Shown: positions 1 through 9,121, counted from the first letter of the stretch. The stretch is 64,000 nt of DNA from Collinsella aerofaciens (GCF_028207065.1 NZ_JAQLFP010000001.1:164077-228076); one strand, 5' to 3'. Program-made: numbers and translations. Notes: generated from the sequence alone by a model not told the origin.

Positions 1-2
1 GC

Positions 3-2186
3 GGTGTGCTGCGCTCTGCCCGCGATCGTGCGGCAGATTTTGCCGAACGCCGTCGTGCCGATGTCAACGCCAGCCCGTGGGGTGACGACGAAGCCCTGTC
101 GGTGCCCGGCGTTGCCCGTCCGCACCTGAGCATTCTTCGTCAAAAGGGCTCCGATGCTGCCGTGACCACGGTCATGGGCAACGATGTGGACCCGGTTTTG
201 GACGATGACGACGAGGACGATGACCCATTTGTCGACGTATCCGAGTCGGTTGAAGCCGAGCGCGCCAAGACCACGCTGCTGCCGCGCCGCCATGCCAAGA
301 AGGGCAAGGCTGCGCCCAAGCTCAACACAAGCGAGCCCGACCCGTCTTGGTCCGATAGCGAGATTGAGCTCACCGAGGGTGACGACGAGGACGACGAGGC
401 TCCGCTCGAGACCGCCAAGACAACCTTGCTGCCGCGTCGCCACGCCAAGCGCGGGCAGGTCACTGGACAGCTTTCGATGGAGGACGATCCGGACAAGATC
501 GACGAGTCCGAGCCGCCGTTTGCCGTGAATCCCGTCTCGGCCGCACCTCAGATTCCCGACTTCCTGAAGCATCCCAAGGTTGCCGATGCGCCTGCCACGA
601 GTGCTGTCGAATCGGCTGCGGCTCGTGATGGGGGAGTGGACGACGGCGCCGCAGATAACGAGGGCGAAGAAGAGGACGGCCTCAAGCTTCCGCCGCTCGA
701 AATCCTACATGCCAACCCGCAGTCGGCTTCTGCCGCGTCTTCGGATAAGGAGCTGGAGCAGACCGCTGAGTCACTGCAATCCACCTTGCTTGAGTTTGGC
801 CGCAGTGCCCGCGTGGTCGGCTGGATCGCCGGCCCCACGGTGACGACCTTTAAGCTGCAACCTGGCGAGGGCGAGCGCGTGAGCAAGATTTCGAGCCTCG
901 AGGACGATATTGCGCTTTCGCTCGCCGCCCAGTCGGTTCGTATCTTTGCCCCGATCCCCGGCACCTCGCTCGTGGGCATCGAGATTCCCAACCGCAAGCG
1001 CCAGAACGTCAATCTGGGCGACGTGCTGCCCTATGTGAAGGGCGGTCCGCTCGAGCTTGCCATCGGCCGCGACGCCGAGGGCACGCCGGTCGTCGCCGAC
1101 CTCGCCAAGATGCCTCACCTGTTGATCGCCGGTACGACCGGTTCTGGTAAGTCGGTGATGATCAATTCCATCATCACGACCTTGCTCATGCGCGCCCTTC
1201 CCGAGGACGTTCGCCTGATCATGGTCGACCCCAAGCGCGTCGAGCTTGCGGGCTATAACGGTCTGCCGCATCTCTATGTGCCCGTGGTGACCGAGCCCAA
1301 GCAGGCCGCGAGCGCCCTGCAGTGGGCCGTGTCCGAAATGGAGCGCCGCCTGAAGGTATTCGAACGCCTCAACGTCCGTAAGATTTCGACCTATAACGAA
1401 AAGCAGGCCGCCGGCGAGTTTGAGCATTACGACAACCCGCCGCAAAAGATGCCCTACCTGGTCATTATCATTGACGAGCTCTCTGACCTGATGATGGTTG
1501 CCGGTAAGGATGTCGAGGCCTCGATCGTGCGTATTGCACAGCTGGGCCGCGCCGCCGGTATTCACCTGATCGTTGCCACGCAGCGCCCCAGCTCCAACGT
1601 GGTGACGGGCCTTATCAAGGCCAACATCACCAACCGCATCGCCTTTAACGTCGCCACGGGCATCGACTCGCGCGTCATCATCGACCAGATGGGTGCCGAG
1701 AAGCTCACCGGTTTGGGCGACATGCTGTTCTCCAAGGTCGACTGGGGCAAGCCCCGCCGTATCCAGGGCTGCTTTGTCTCGGACGACGAAATCAACGAGA
1801 TTGTCGAGTTCGTTAAGTCGCAGAGCGAGCCCGACTACCACGAGGAGATTCTGTCCGCCGTGGCGCCCGCTTCCATGTCCATGGCTGGTGGCGGCATTGT
1901 CCGCACCGGAGTCGCCGAGCCGCAAGACGATGATCCGCTCATTTGGGAAGCCGCCCATATTGTGGTGGAATCGCAGCTGGGCTCCACATCTGGCCTGCAA
2001 CGCCGCCTGAAGGTTGGCTATGCGCGTGCCGGGCGTATTATGGACATGCTGGAAGAAAAGGGTGTCGTCGGCCCGCCCGACGGTACCAAGCCGCGCGAGG
2101 TCCTGTTGGACGAGGAGGGGCTTGCCGCGCTGGAATCTGTCGACGCCGAGATGGCACGTGAAGATCGTGAGTTTGGAGGATTCTGA
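3..2186 (+). CDS. ftsK: FtsK/SpoIIIE DNA translocase, 5'-truncated by window edge
   Basis: C-terminal part of the septal DNA pump that moves chromosome ends out of the closing division septum. The reading frame is open to the left edge, so the N-terminal membrane segments lie outside the window. Visible in order are a long acidic linker, the alpha/beta RecA-like motor with Walker A GTTGSGKS (about residue 376 of this fragment) and Walker B IIIDELSDLMM, and a C-terminal gamma winged helix (near DPLIWEAAHIVVESQ and RLKVGYARAGRIMDML). The linker carries two copies of AKTTLLPRRHAK, near bases 265-300 and 415-450. The stop overlaps the next ATG by one base (TGATG), so it is translationally coupled to the RodZ-like gene. 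Family identity is secure. Confidence 0.96.
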   Translation, partial: GVLRSARDRAADFAERRRADVNASPWGDDEALSVPGVARPHLSILRQKGSDAAVTTVMGNDVDPVLDDDDEDDDPFVDVSESVEAERAKTTLLPRRHAKKGKAAPKLNTSEPDPSWSDSEIELTEGDDEDDEAPLETAKTTLLPRRHAKRGQVTGQLSMEDDPDKIDESEPPFAVNPVSAAPQIPDFLKHPKVADAPATSAVESAAARDGGVDDGAADNEGEEEDGLKLPPLEILHANPQSASAASSDKELEQTAESLQSTLLEFGRSARVVGWIAGPTVTTFKLQPGEGERVSKISSLEDDIALSLAAQSVRIFAPIPGTSLVGIEIPNRKRQNVNLGDVLPYVKGGPLELAIGRDAEGTPVVADLAKMPHLLIAGTTGSGKSVMINSIITTLLMRALPEDVRLIMVDPKRVELAGYNGLPHLYVPVVTEPKQAASALQWAVSEMERRLKVFERLNVRKISTYNEKQAAGEFEHYDNPPQKMPYLVIIIDELSDLMMVAGKDVEASIVRIAQLGRAAGIHLIVATQRPSSNVVTGLIKANITNRIAFNVATGIDSRVIIDQMGAEKLTGLGDMLFSKVDWGKPRRIQGCFVSDDEINEIVEFVKSQSEPDYHEEILSAVAPASMSMAGGGIVRTGVAEPQDDDPLIWEAAHIVVESQLGSTSGLQRRLKVGYARAGRIMDMLEEKGVVGPPDGTKPREVLLDEEGLAALESVDAEMAREDREFGGF

Positions 2187-3697
2187 TGGCTGCACGCTTT
2201 GGTGACATGCTGCTCGAGCAGCGTCGCCGAATGGGCCTTTCCATTCAGCAGGTCGCCAACACCATCAAAATCAGGCCGCAGATCATCGAGTTTTTCGAGA
2301 CCGGTAACTTTGCTTCGATGCCGCCGCGCGGCTATGCGCAGGGCATGATTTCGAGCTATGCTCGTTTTTTGGGCCTCAATCCGCGCGAGGTCGTCAATGC
2401 CTACTTTGACGAACTGATGGCATACGAACGCGAGACGTCGCAGCAGGGCGGTCGTTTCCAGGACGCCGCCGGCTACGTCAATTCGCGTTCCTCGGTCGAT
2501 AACGGGCGCTTCCTGATGGTTCAGGGCGGTCGTTCGACTCGCTATGGACAGCGTCCTCAGCAGGCCGGTTATATTACCGAGACGGGTTCGGGCGAGGAGA
2601 TTCGCTCGCAGCGTGACCGGTTCCGCAGTACGCCGATGCCCGAGGACCGTGCACTTCCCGCTGCCCGCGGCGTGGCGCGTGACCCTCGTGCCGGCTACGG
2701 CGACGGCGGCTATTCCGATCGCGGTTACCGTTGTGCCTCTACGGGACGCTCTCGCGGTGGCTATGCGGATGCCGATACCACGCAGGTGACGCCGCGTCTT
2801 CGCTCTCAATCTCAGCCGTGTGGCCAGCGCCCTTCGGCTCCGCGTTCGGGCCAGCGTGGCTATCAAGGCCGCGGTGAACTTGCGCCCCGCTCGGGTCAGC
2901 GCGGCCTTCAGGGCCAGGGTGGCTATCGTGGCCGTTCCGATAGCAATTGTGGTCGTATGCCTCAGGGAGGTGGCCGCAGCAGTTCCAGTCGTGGACGCGG
3001 CGGATCTCGTACTCCTCAAAACAACGGGCTCGATCCGCGTATCGTCTACGCTGGCATCGGTGCCGTGGCGTTGCTGCTGATCGTGCTCATCGTGGTACTT
3101 CTGCGCGGCTGCGCATCTTCGACGCCCGAAACCACGCCCGAGACGCCCGCTGTTACCAAGACGACGACCAAGAAGTCTTCTAAGAAGACCGAAACGGTCG
3201 ACGAGGACGAAGACACCGATGAGCCGACTGACGAGTCGACTGATTCGGACGCCGCCAAGACGACGGCCAAGAAGGAAGAGAACGAGGTCACAAAGGTTAA
3301 GGTCTCCGTTGCCAAGGGAAAGACCGCGTGGATTGAGGTCAAGGTCGACGGAAAGTCGGTTTATGGCGCTCAGGCGACTGGCCCCTTTGAGCAGGAGTAC
3401 ACGCCCGAGTCCTCGATCGAGATCACCACGTCTAAGCCTTCCGATGTCACCGTTACCAAGAACGGCGAAAAGGTCCGTTACGATACCAAGACCTCGGGCG
3501 TGGCGCGCGTGACGATCACCGTTCCCAAGAAGGAGACGACTGGTTCCGAGAATGGTGAAAGTTCTGATGGTACCGACACCACCGATGGTACCGACACCAC
3601 CGACGGCACCGATGCCCAGTCCACGGATGGCGCCGATACCGCAACTGACGGCCAGACGCCCACCGATTCTACCGACTATTCGTACGATAGCTATTAA
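2186..3697 (+). CDS. RodZ-like HTH membrane protein
   Basis: Probable cell-shape or division-associated membrane protein of the RodZ type. The N-terminal 75 residues form a Cro/HTH_25 domain (FGDMLLEQRRRMGLS, then RGYAQGMISSYARFLGL). A long Arg/Gly/Tyr/Gln-rich low-complexity cytoplasmic linker follows, then one membrane helix near residues 289-310 (AGIGAVALLLIVLIVVLL). The extracellular part is a Thr/Lys/Glu/Asp-rich stretch, a DUF4115-like beta domain and a C-terminal tail of TDGTD repeats. It starts inside the ftsK stop codon. At 503 residues it is longer than typical RodZ because of the linker and tail. The fold assignment is good; direct involvement in the MreB system is inference. Confidence 0.8.
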   Translation: MAARFGDMLLEQRRRMGLSIQQVANTIKIRPQIIEFFETGNFASMPPRGYAQGMISSYARFLGLNPREVVNAYFDELMAYERETSQQGGRFQDAAGYVNSRSSVDNGRFLMVQGGRSTRYGQRPQQAGYITETGSGEEIRSQRDRFRSTPMPEDRALPAARGVARDPRAGYGDGGYSDRGYRCASTGRSRGGYADADTTQVTPRLRSQSQPCGQRPSAPRSGQRGYQGRGELAPRSGQRGLQGQGGYRGRSDSNCGRMPQGGGRSSSSRGRGGSRTPQNNGLDPRIVYAGIGAVALLLIVLIVVLLRGCASSTPETTPETPAVTKTTTKKSSKKTETVDEDEDTDEPTDESTDSDAAKTTAKKEENEVTKVKVSVAKGKTAWIEVKVDGKSVYGAQATGPFEQEYTPESSIEITTSKPSDVTVTKNGEKVRYDTKTSGVARVTITVPKKETTGSENGESSDGTDTTDGTDTTDGTDAQSTDGADTATDGQTPTDSTDYSYDSY

Positions 3698-3723
3698 GCC
3701 GCTCGTACGCGAAAGGAAACATC

Positions 3724-4221
3724 ATGGCTAAAGATTCCAGCTTCGACGTCGTGTCCGAGGTCAACATGCAAGAGGTCGACAACGCCTTCCAGCAAACCAC
3801 GCGCGAGATTTCCCAGCGCTATGACCTGAAGGATTCCGGCGCCACGATCGAGCTTTCGAAGGGCGACAAGCTCTTTACGATCAACGCCCCGGCCGACTTT
3901 GTCTCCAAGCAGATTATCGACGTGCTGAGCTCCAAGCTCATCAAGCGCGGCATTGACCTCAAGGCTGTCTCGTGGGATGCTCCGCAGGCGGCATCGGGCG
4001 GCACCGTGCGCGTGCTCGGCCATATCGTCGAGGGTATCGACCAGACGACCGCCAAGAAGATCAACAAGGACATCAAGGACCAAAAGCTCAAGGTCAAGGT
4101 GACTATCGAGGCCGACAAGCTGCGTGTTTCCTCTGCTTCGAAGGACGCGTTGCAGACCGTGATCCAGTTCCTGCGCGACCAGGACTACGGCCAGCCGCTG
4201 CAGTTCACCAACTACCGCTAA
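3724..4221 (+). CDS. YajQ family nucleotide-binding protein (UPF0234)
   Basis: Small cytoplasmic protein of the YajQ family, known in some bacteria to bind nucleotides such as cyclic di-GMP. The family signature is at the N-terminus (SSFDVVSEVNMQEVDNA, then QRYDLKDSGATIEL), and the C-terminus DYGQPLQFTNYR is the usual family ending. The 165-residue length is normal. An AAAGGAAAC ribosome-binding site precedes ATG 3724. It lies between the RodZ-like gene and rimO with short gaps and is probably co-transcribed. The ligand cannot be read from the sequence. Confidence 0.93.
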   Translation: MAKDSSFDVVSEVNMQEVDNAFQQTTREISQRYDLKDSGATIELSKGDKLFTINAPADFVSKQIIDVLSSKLIKRGIDLKAVSWDAPQAASGGTVRVLGHIVEGIDQTTAKKINKDIKDQKLKVKVTIEADKLRVSSASKDALQTVIQFLRDQDYGQPLQFTNYR

Positions 4222-4248
4222 TATCATTCGAAAGGACTGCTCTCCAAC

Positions 4249-5598
4249 ATGGATACACCGTTGGGCTCCGTGCTCTACATCACCCTCGGGTGCGCTAAGA
4301 ACGAGGTTGACACCGACCGCATGCGTTCTCTTTTGACCGCCGCGGGCTACGAGGAGGCATTCGACCCACAGGATGCCGATATCGCCATCGTCAATACATG
4401 CTCGTTCCTCGCCTCCGCAACGTCCGAGAGCATCGAGACCACGCTCGAGCTCGCCAACGAGGTTCAGGACGGCGTTCGTTCTTGTCCCATCGTCATGTGC
4501 GGCTGTGTGCCGTCGCGCTATGGCGACGACCTGCCTGACGAGCTGCCCGAGGTCGCTGCCTTTGTGAAGGCCGACGAGGAGGACGGCATCGTGGCGGTCA
4601 TCGATGGCGTGCTGGGTGTCGAGCGTGAGATCGCTGCCTATATTCCGCAAGTAAAGCGCACTGTCGAGGGCGCTGTTGCTTACGTCAAGATTTCCGATGG
4701 CTGCAACCGCTTCTGCAGCTTCTGCATGATCCCCTATATTCGCGGTCGCTATCATTCGCGCAATGCCGAGAGCATTATCTCCGAGGTACGCGACCTGGTT
4801 GCCGGCGGTGTGCGCGAGATCGTGCTGATTGGCCAGGACACGGGTATTTGGGGCACCGACTTTGCGGATGAGGACGTCGCCGAGGGCTCGCCGCGCAATC
4901 TGGCGCAGCTGCTGCATGCCGTCGCCGAGGCCGTGCGCCCGCACAACGTCTGGGTCCGCGTGCTCTATCTGCAGCCCGAGGGCATGACCGACGAGCTTAT
5001 CGATACGATTCGCGATACGCCCGAGGTGCTGCCTTATATCGATATCCCCGTGCAGCACTGCGACGCGCGCATCCTCAAGGCTATGCGCCGTTCTGGTTCG
5101 CGCCAGGAGCTCGAGGACCTGTTCCGCGATCTGCGTGAGCGTATCCCCGGCATCGTGATCCGTTCCACGGCCATGGTCGGCTTCCCGACCGAGACCGACG
5201 ACGAGTTCCGCGACCTTATCGACTTTATGGACACCGTCGGCTTTGACTACACGAGCGTCTTTGCCTACTCGCAGGAGGAGGGCAGCCTGGCCGCCAAGAT
5301 GGAGGGTCAGGTCGATGAGGAGGTCAAGCTCGAGCGCGCCCAGGAGGCCATGGACCTGGCCGAGTCGCTCGGTTTTGCCGCCACCGCCGCACATGTGGGC
5401 GAGCGCGCCCAGGTGATCGTCGACGGCATCGAGGAGACCGAGGACGGCGCCGAGCTGATCGGCCATGCTTGGTTCCAGGCGCCCGATTCCGATGGCGCGG
5501 TGTACTTGGACGCCAGCGAGGCGTCCGTGGGCGATATTCTGACGGTCGAGTTTACCGATAGCTTCTGCTATGAGCTTATCGGCCATGTTGTGGAGTAG
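4249..5598 (+). CDS. rimO: Ribosomal protein uS12 methylthiotransferase RimO
   Basis: Radical-SAM methylthiotransferase that modifies an aspartate of ribosomal protein S12. The N-terminal UPF0004 domain has the first iron-sulfur cysteines (LGCAKNEVDTD, NTCSFL, CGC). The radical-SAM CxxxCxxC motif is CNRFCSFC, followed by IRGRYHSR. A TRAM-like RNA-binding domain closes the 449 residues. It is distinguished from the MiaB paralogue at 12250-13620 by its RimO-type start (LGCAKNEVD rather than FGCQMNQHDS). The gene is followed 9 bases later by pgsA. Confidence 0.95.
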   Translation: MDTPLGSVLYITLGCAKNEVDTDRMRSLLTAAGYEEAFDPQDADIAIVNTCSFLASATSESIETTLELANEVQDGVRSCPIVMCGCVPSRYGDDLPDELPEVAAFVKADEEDGIVAVIDGVLGVEREIAAYIPQVKRTVEGAVAYVKISDGCNRFCSFCMIPYIRGRYHSRNAESIISEVRDLVAGGVREIVLIGQDTGIWGTDFADEDVAEGSPRNLAQLLHAVAEAVRPHNVWVRVLYLQPEGMTDELIDTIRDTPEVLPYIDIPVQHCDARILKAMRRSGSRQELEDLFRDLRERIPGIVIRSTAMVGFPTETDDEFRDLIDFMDTVGFDYTSVFAYSQEEGSLAAKMEGQVDEEVKLERAQEAMDLAESLGFAATAAHVGERAQVIVDGIEETEDGAELIGHAWFQAPDSDGAVYLDASEASVGDILTVEFTDSFCYELIGHVVE

Positions 5599-5607
5599 GA
5601 GAGCATC

Positions 5608-6246
5608 GTGGCAAACGAGAGCAATAAGGAACTGACGAGTGTTTGGACGCCCGCCAACATCGTGACGTGCGTTCGCATCGTCTTTATCCCGGTGTTCATG
5701 ATCGTGTCGGCGCTTTCTCACACGAGTGTTGCCGGTACAGATTGGAGCACCTTCGACGGCCCGCTCGCCGCCGCTGCCTTCATTCTGTATGTTATCCTGT
5801 CGTGCACCGATAAGGTCGACGGTTATCTGGCGCGCTCGCGCAACGAGATTACCGATTTCGGTAAGTTCTTGGACCCCATCGCCGATAAGCTGCTGGTGTT
5901 CTCGGCTCTGCTGCTGTTCTTGGATTTTGGCGCTGTGACCGTGTGGTCCGTGTTCATTATCCTGTTCCGTGAGCTTCTGGTGAGCGCCCTTCGCATGGTC
6001 GCGAGTGCCGCCGGCGTGGTCATTGCCGCCGATAAGCTTGGCAAGTACAAGACGGCGACTACGATGGTCTCCATCTGCGGTTACCTGTGCGTCTTTGCGA
6101 TGGCCGGCCTCCAGTTGGGGCCTGCGGAGCTGTTGCTCGGTGTCTATGGCGTTTCACGCTTCCTGTACGCTGTTGCCGTTGTCCTGACCGTTATCTCGGG
6201 CGCCCAGTACTTCTGGAACTGCCGCAAGATCGTCTTTTCGGTCTAG
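5608..6246 (+). CDS. pgsA: CDP-diacylglycerol--glycerol-3-phosphate 3-phosphatidyltransferase
   Basis: Membrane enzyme that makes phosphatidylglycerol phosphate, the committed step to phosphatidylglycerol. The CDP-alcohol phosphotransferase motif is present as CTDKVDGYLARSRNEITDFGKFLDPIADK. Several hydrophobic helices follow. The start is GTG 5608 with a GGAGAG ribosome-binding site (GTAGGAGAGCATC). The 212-residue length fits PgsA. A second CDP-alcohol phosphatidyltransferase occurs at 26472-27176, so this organism has at least two, which may have different alcohol substrates. Confidence 0.9.
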   Translation: MANESNKELTSVWTPANIVTCVRIVFIPVFMIVSALSHTSVAGTDWSTFDGPLAAAAFILYVILSCTDKVDGYLARSRNEITDFGKFLDPIADKLLVFSALLLFLDFGAVTVWSVFIILFRELLVSALRMVASAAGVVIAADKLGKYKTATTMVSICGYLCVFAMAGLQLGPAELLLGVYGVSRFLYAVAVVLTVISGAQYFWNCRKIVFSV

Positions 6247-6258
6247 GTCCTGGTGGGT

Positions 6259-6789
6259 ATGGCGGACTCTTTTGAGCAGATTTCCGCACATAACGAGGAG
6301 CTGGCGCGCGATATTGTCGAGCGCGCGAGCGCTCGGGGCGTGACGGTTTCTACGGCTGAGTCGCTGACGGCGGGTATGATCGCCTCGACGATTGCCGATA
6401 TCCCGGGCGCCTCGGCGGTGCTGCGCGGCGGTGCGGTGACCTATTGCGATGAGATCAAGCATCGTGTTCTGGGTGTTGAGCAGGAGACGCTCGATCGGTT
6501 TAGCGCCGTGTCGCACCAGACGGCGCGCGAGATGGCCGCGGGCTCGCTGGACCTCTATCAGAGCGATGTGGCCGTGAGCGCAACGGGCTACGCTGGGCCC
6601 GGTGGTGGCACCGAGCAAGACCCCGCCGGCACGTTCTATATTGGCTGGGCGTATCGCGTGGCTGATGGGGAAGTGCCGATCGTGGACTCTGTGCGTTGCC
6701 ACTATGAGGGCGACCGTTCGTGTGTTCGTGCCCATGCGGTCACGGAGGCATTGGGACGCATTGCCCTTGTGCTCAACTCTATGGAATAG
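6259..6789 (+). CDS. CinA C-terminal domain protein (nicotinamide-nucleotide amidase)
   Basis: PncC-type amidase that hydrolyses nicotinamide mononucleotide to nicotinic acid mononucleotide in pyridine nucleotide salvage. It has only the CinA C-terminal domain: STAESLTAGMIASTIADIPGAS near the N-terminus, then SATGYAGPGGG and a C-terminal helix. The N-terminal molybdopterin-like domain of full CinA is missing, which is common. GTG 6253 and ATG 6259 are both possible; ATG is preferred. It stands just upstream of recA, as in many Gram-positives, but a terminator-like palindrome and the recA promoter separate the two. Confidence 0.9.
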   Translation: MADSFEQISAHNEELARDIVERASARGVTVSTAESLTAGMIASTIADIPGASAVLRGGAVTYCDEIKHRVLGVEQETLDRFSAVSHQTAREMAAGSLDLYQSDVAVSATGYAGPGGGTEQDPAGTFYIGWAYRVADGEVPIVDSVRCHYEGDRSCVRAHAVTEALGRIALVLNSME

Positions 6790-6796
6790 GCGTGTT

Positions 6797-6820
6797 TTAA
6801 GGGGCCTTAGGGCCCCTTAA
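6797..6820 (+). terminator. Perfect 10-bp hairpin after the cinA-like gene
   Basis: TTAAGGGGCC, loop TTAG, GGCCCCTTAA. The two arms are exact complements, and the stem ends in AT pairs with a short TTAA tail. It lies 7 bases after the stop of the amidase gene and well upstream of the recA promoter. It is most likely the operon terminator, although it has no long U tract. Confidence 0.6.
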
Positions 6821-6987
6821 TTGTGGAGATGGGGACCTCTGACGAATTTAGCTTTTGTGCTGGTCATAGGTGTATTATCTCCTTCCTTGTTTTTATTTGG
6901 CCCTATGTGGTCAAGCATTTGGACAGTGTTTGGTCGGCGTTTGGTTGGGTTTTGGAAAGACTGCCTGCATATGATTGGTCTGAACGG

Positions 6988-7016
6988 TTGACCACGAACA
7001 GCCGTTCGTTTATTAT
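6988..7016 (+). promoter_or_regulatory. recA promoter with LexA (SOS) box in its spacer
   Basis: A -35 TTGACC (6988-6993) and a -10 TATTAT (7011-7016) are exactly 17 bases apart. The spacer contains CGAACAGCCGTTCG (6995-7008), a perfect GAAC-N4-GTTC box of the Gram-positive/actinobacterial LexA type. LexA bound here would block RNA polymerase directly. The recA start codon follows 30 bases after the -10. Confidence 0.85.
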
Positions 7017-7046
7017 CGATGCAGGTTGTTAAGAGGAGGGCTATTC

Positions 7047-8195
7047 ATGGCCAAGAATTCAGGTCCCGTACGTACCGTCCATGCACCCACGACGGGCAAA
7101 GAGCGCGAAGAGATGATCGCCACCACCAAGGCCGAGATCGAGAAGAAGTTCGGTCAAGGTTCCATCATGAGGTATGGTGACGGCGGCCCCGAGCTCGAGG
7201 TCGAGGCCATCCCCACGGGTGCTCTGGCGCTCGATGCCGCTCTGGGTATCGGCGGTGTGCCGCGCGGCCGTATCGTCGAGATTTACGGTCCCGAGTCCTC
7301 CGGTAAGACGACGCTTTCGCTCGAGATCCTGGCCGAGGCCCAGGCAATGGGTGGCGTCGTGGCGTTTATCGATGCCGAGCACGCGCTCGATCCCACGTAT
7401 GCCGCGCGCATTGGCGTGGATATCGACGAGGTATTGATTTCCCAGCCCGATACGGGTGAGCAGGCGCTCGAGATTGTTGACATGCTCGTGCGTTCCGGCG
7501 CCATCGATGCCATCGTCGTCGACTCCGTCGCCGCGCTGACCCCGCGTGCCGAGATCGAGGGAGAGATCGGCGATACCACGGTCGGTTTGCAAGCTCGCCT
7601 GATGAGTCAGGCGCTCCGCAAGCTCGCCGGCTCGCTGTCCAAGTCCAATACGACATGCATCTTCATCAACCAGCTGCGAGAGAAGATCGGCGTCATGTTC
7701 GGCAACCCCGAGACCACGACGGGCGGCCGCGCCCTTAAGTTCTTCTCTTCGGTGCGTATCGACATTCGCCGCATCGACAGCATTAAGCTTAAGGATGAGG
7801 TTATTGGTAACCGCGTGCGCGCCAAGGTCGTTAAGAACAAGGTGGCCGCTCCGTTCCGTTCTGCTGAGTTCGACATCATGTACGGTACGGGCATCTCTAA
7901 GGAGGGCTCGATTCTGGACATGGCTGTCGAGTGCGGCATCTGCAAGAAGATGGGCTCCTGGTTCGCCTATGGCGAGGACAAGCTCGGCAACGGTCGCGAG
8001 GCCGCCAAGGCGTTCCTGCGCGAACACCCCGATTGCGCCGACGAGATTGAGCATAAGGTTCGCCTTGCCTGCGGGCTTGAGTTTGATGACGATGCTCCGT
8101 CCGAGGTCGAGCTGACCGATCAGCCTGCGCCTGAGGAGTTTGACGAGCTTTACGCCATCGATGGTTCCGCCATGCTCGATGATGACGACGAGTAG
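7047..8195 (+). CDS. recA: Recombinase RecA
   Basis: Strand-exchange ATPase and SOS coprotease. Walker A is GPESSGKTT; the MAW-like segment [12 protein letters not shown] and loop L2 region [20 protein letters not shown] are typical. The start is ATG 7047 behind AAGAGGAGGG (7031-7040). An upstream in-frame start at 7026 would bury the ribosome-binding site inside the gene. The product is 382 residues, with the usual acidic C-terminal tail (DDDDE). It is repressed by LexA through the box in its promoter and is followed 11 bases later by recX. Confidence 0.98.
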   Translation: MAKNSGPVRTVHAPTTGKEREEMIATTKAEIEKKFGQGSIMRYGDGGPELEVEAIPTGALALDAALGIGGVPRGRIVEIYGPESSGKTTLSLEILAEAQAMGGVVAFIDAEHALDPTYAARIGVDIDEVLISQPDTGEQALEIVDMLVRSGAIDAIVVDSVAALTPRAEIEGEIGDTTVGLQARLMSQALRKLAGSLSKSNTTCIFINQLREKIGVMFGNPETTTGGRALKFFSSVRIDIRRIDSIKLKDEVIGNRVRAKVVKNKVAAPFRSAEFDIMYGTGISKEGSILDMAVECGICKKMGSWFAYGEDKLGNGREAAKAFLREHPDCADEIEHKVRLACGLEFDDDAPSEVELTDQPAPEEFDELYAIDGSAMLDDDDE

Positions 8196-8206
8196 CGGTT
8201 ACGCTC

Positions 8207-8899
8207 ATGTCGTATACGGTGACCGAGGCCACGGTCGTCTTTCCCGATAAGAAGGCGGCCTCCTCGTTCTCGAGCGGCTATGCGTCCAAAAAGCCTTGCG
8301 CACATATCGATTGTGAGCTTGAGGGCGGTTTTGAGCGGTCCATTTGGATCCCCGTGCGGGTCGCGCGGCTGTATGTCAAAAACCGCCCCGATCTTCCCTG
8401 TGATTGGGATAACTTTCGTGATGCTGTGCAGCTCATCGAGCGTAAATGTGCGCTTACCATGGTGACCGAGATGTTATCGCGCCGCGACCATGCGACGGGT
8501 GAGGTCCGTGACAAGCTGGCTCGCTACGGCTTTCACCAGCCCGCTATCGATTTCGCGGTCGAGCGCGCCACCGAGTATCGCTTTTTAGACGAGAACCGCT
8601 TTTGCTCGTACTTTATCGAGGAACGAAAGCGGCGTGGTTGGGGACAGCGTAAAATCGAGACCGAGCTTAAGCGCCGTCATGTCGTGCTCGATGACATTCC
8701 CGGTTATCCCGAGGATTATTTTGCCGTCGAAGACGATTTGGCGCGTGCGTCAGCCCTGCTCGCCAAGCGGCGTGTTCCAGAGACGCGCGGATTCGAAAAA
8801 CTGGTTCGGTTTTTGATGGGCAAGGGCTTCACGTATCACATTGCCGCCGATGCCGTTAAGGCACGTCTCGATGCCGAACGTGAGGAATGTGCGGTTTAG
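8207..8899 (+). CDS. recX: RecA regulatory protein RecX
   Basis: RecX modulates RecA filament growth. The protein has the tandem three-helix repeats of the family: LTMVTEMLSRRDHATGEVRDKL, then the AIDFAVERATEYRFLDENRFCSYF region, then WGQRKIETELKRR. At 230 residues it is longer than many RecX proteins, with a basic N-terminal 75-residue extension. It lies directly after recA in the same SOS-controlled unit. The confirmed family signature and its position make the call secure. Confidence 0.92.
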   Translation: MSYTVTEATVVFPDKKAASSFSSGYASKKPCAHIDCELEGGFERSIWIPVRVARLYVKNRPDLPCDWDNFRDAVQLIERKCALTMVTEMLSRRDHATGEVRDKLARYGFHQPAIDFAVERATEYRFLDENRFCSYFIEERKRRGWGQRKIETELKRRHVVLDDIPGYPEDYFAVEDDLARASALLAKRRVPETRGFEKLVRFLMGKGFTYHIAADAVKARLDAEREECAV

Positions 8900-8961
8900 G
8901 CGTATGCGTTTTGTGGCCCTGCCGTTCACCGCGTTTTAGCCGCCGTGCTGGGGCCATTTAT

Positions 8962-8990
8962 TTGACAGTTGTTGTGGTTCAACGTACGAT
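8962..8990 (+). promoter_or_regulatory. Consensus promoter for rny
   Basis: TTGACA (8962-8967), 17-base spacer, TACGAT (8985-8990). It lies in the 257-base gap between recX and rny and gives a leader of about 160 bases before the rny start. No LexA box is seen. Confidence 0.7.
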
Positions 8991-9095
8991 AAACATTGTC
9001 ATTTGCTTTGTGATATGTGCTCATCTGTGATGAGTTTGTTTATATGTTTATCTGTATCCGACCCGCATAAGCTGCGCCCATATTACTCAAATGTC

Positions 9096-9121
9096 GCGAG
9101 CCGTTCGTAAGGACGGTTCGC
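9096..9121 (+). promoter_or_regulatory. Hairpin in the rny leader
   Basis: GCGAGCCGT pairs with ACGGTTCGC (one G-T pair) around an 8-base loop, followed by TTTGTTGTG. It lies between the rny promoter and the ribosome-binding site. It could be a weak attenuator or an mRNA structure controlling RNase Y; RNase genes are often autoregulated through their leaders. The function is inferred from position only. Confidence 0.4.

Noticed and set aside
771..2195. Long - strand frame opposite ftsK
   Set aside because: Typical GC-rich antisense shadow of a confirmed gene; His/Leu/Gly-rich, no motif, no ribosome-binding site.
3575..3620. Short tandem repeats as CRISPR
   Set aside because: They are in frame within the RodZ-like gene and encode TDGTD; there are no spacers and no cas genes. 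No CRISPR array was seen anywhere in the window.
3694..5721. 675-residue - strand frame across yajQ and rimO
   Set aside because: Runs antisense to three well-identified genes and has no domain signature.
6823..7032. 69-residue + frame before recA
   Set aside because: It covers the recA promoter and LexA box, with no motif of its own.
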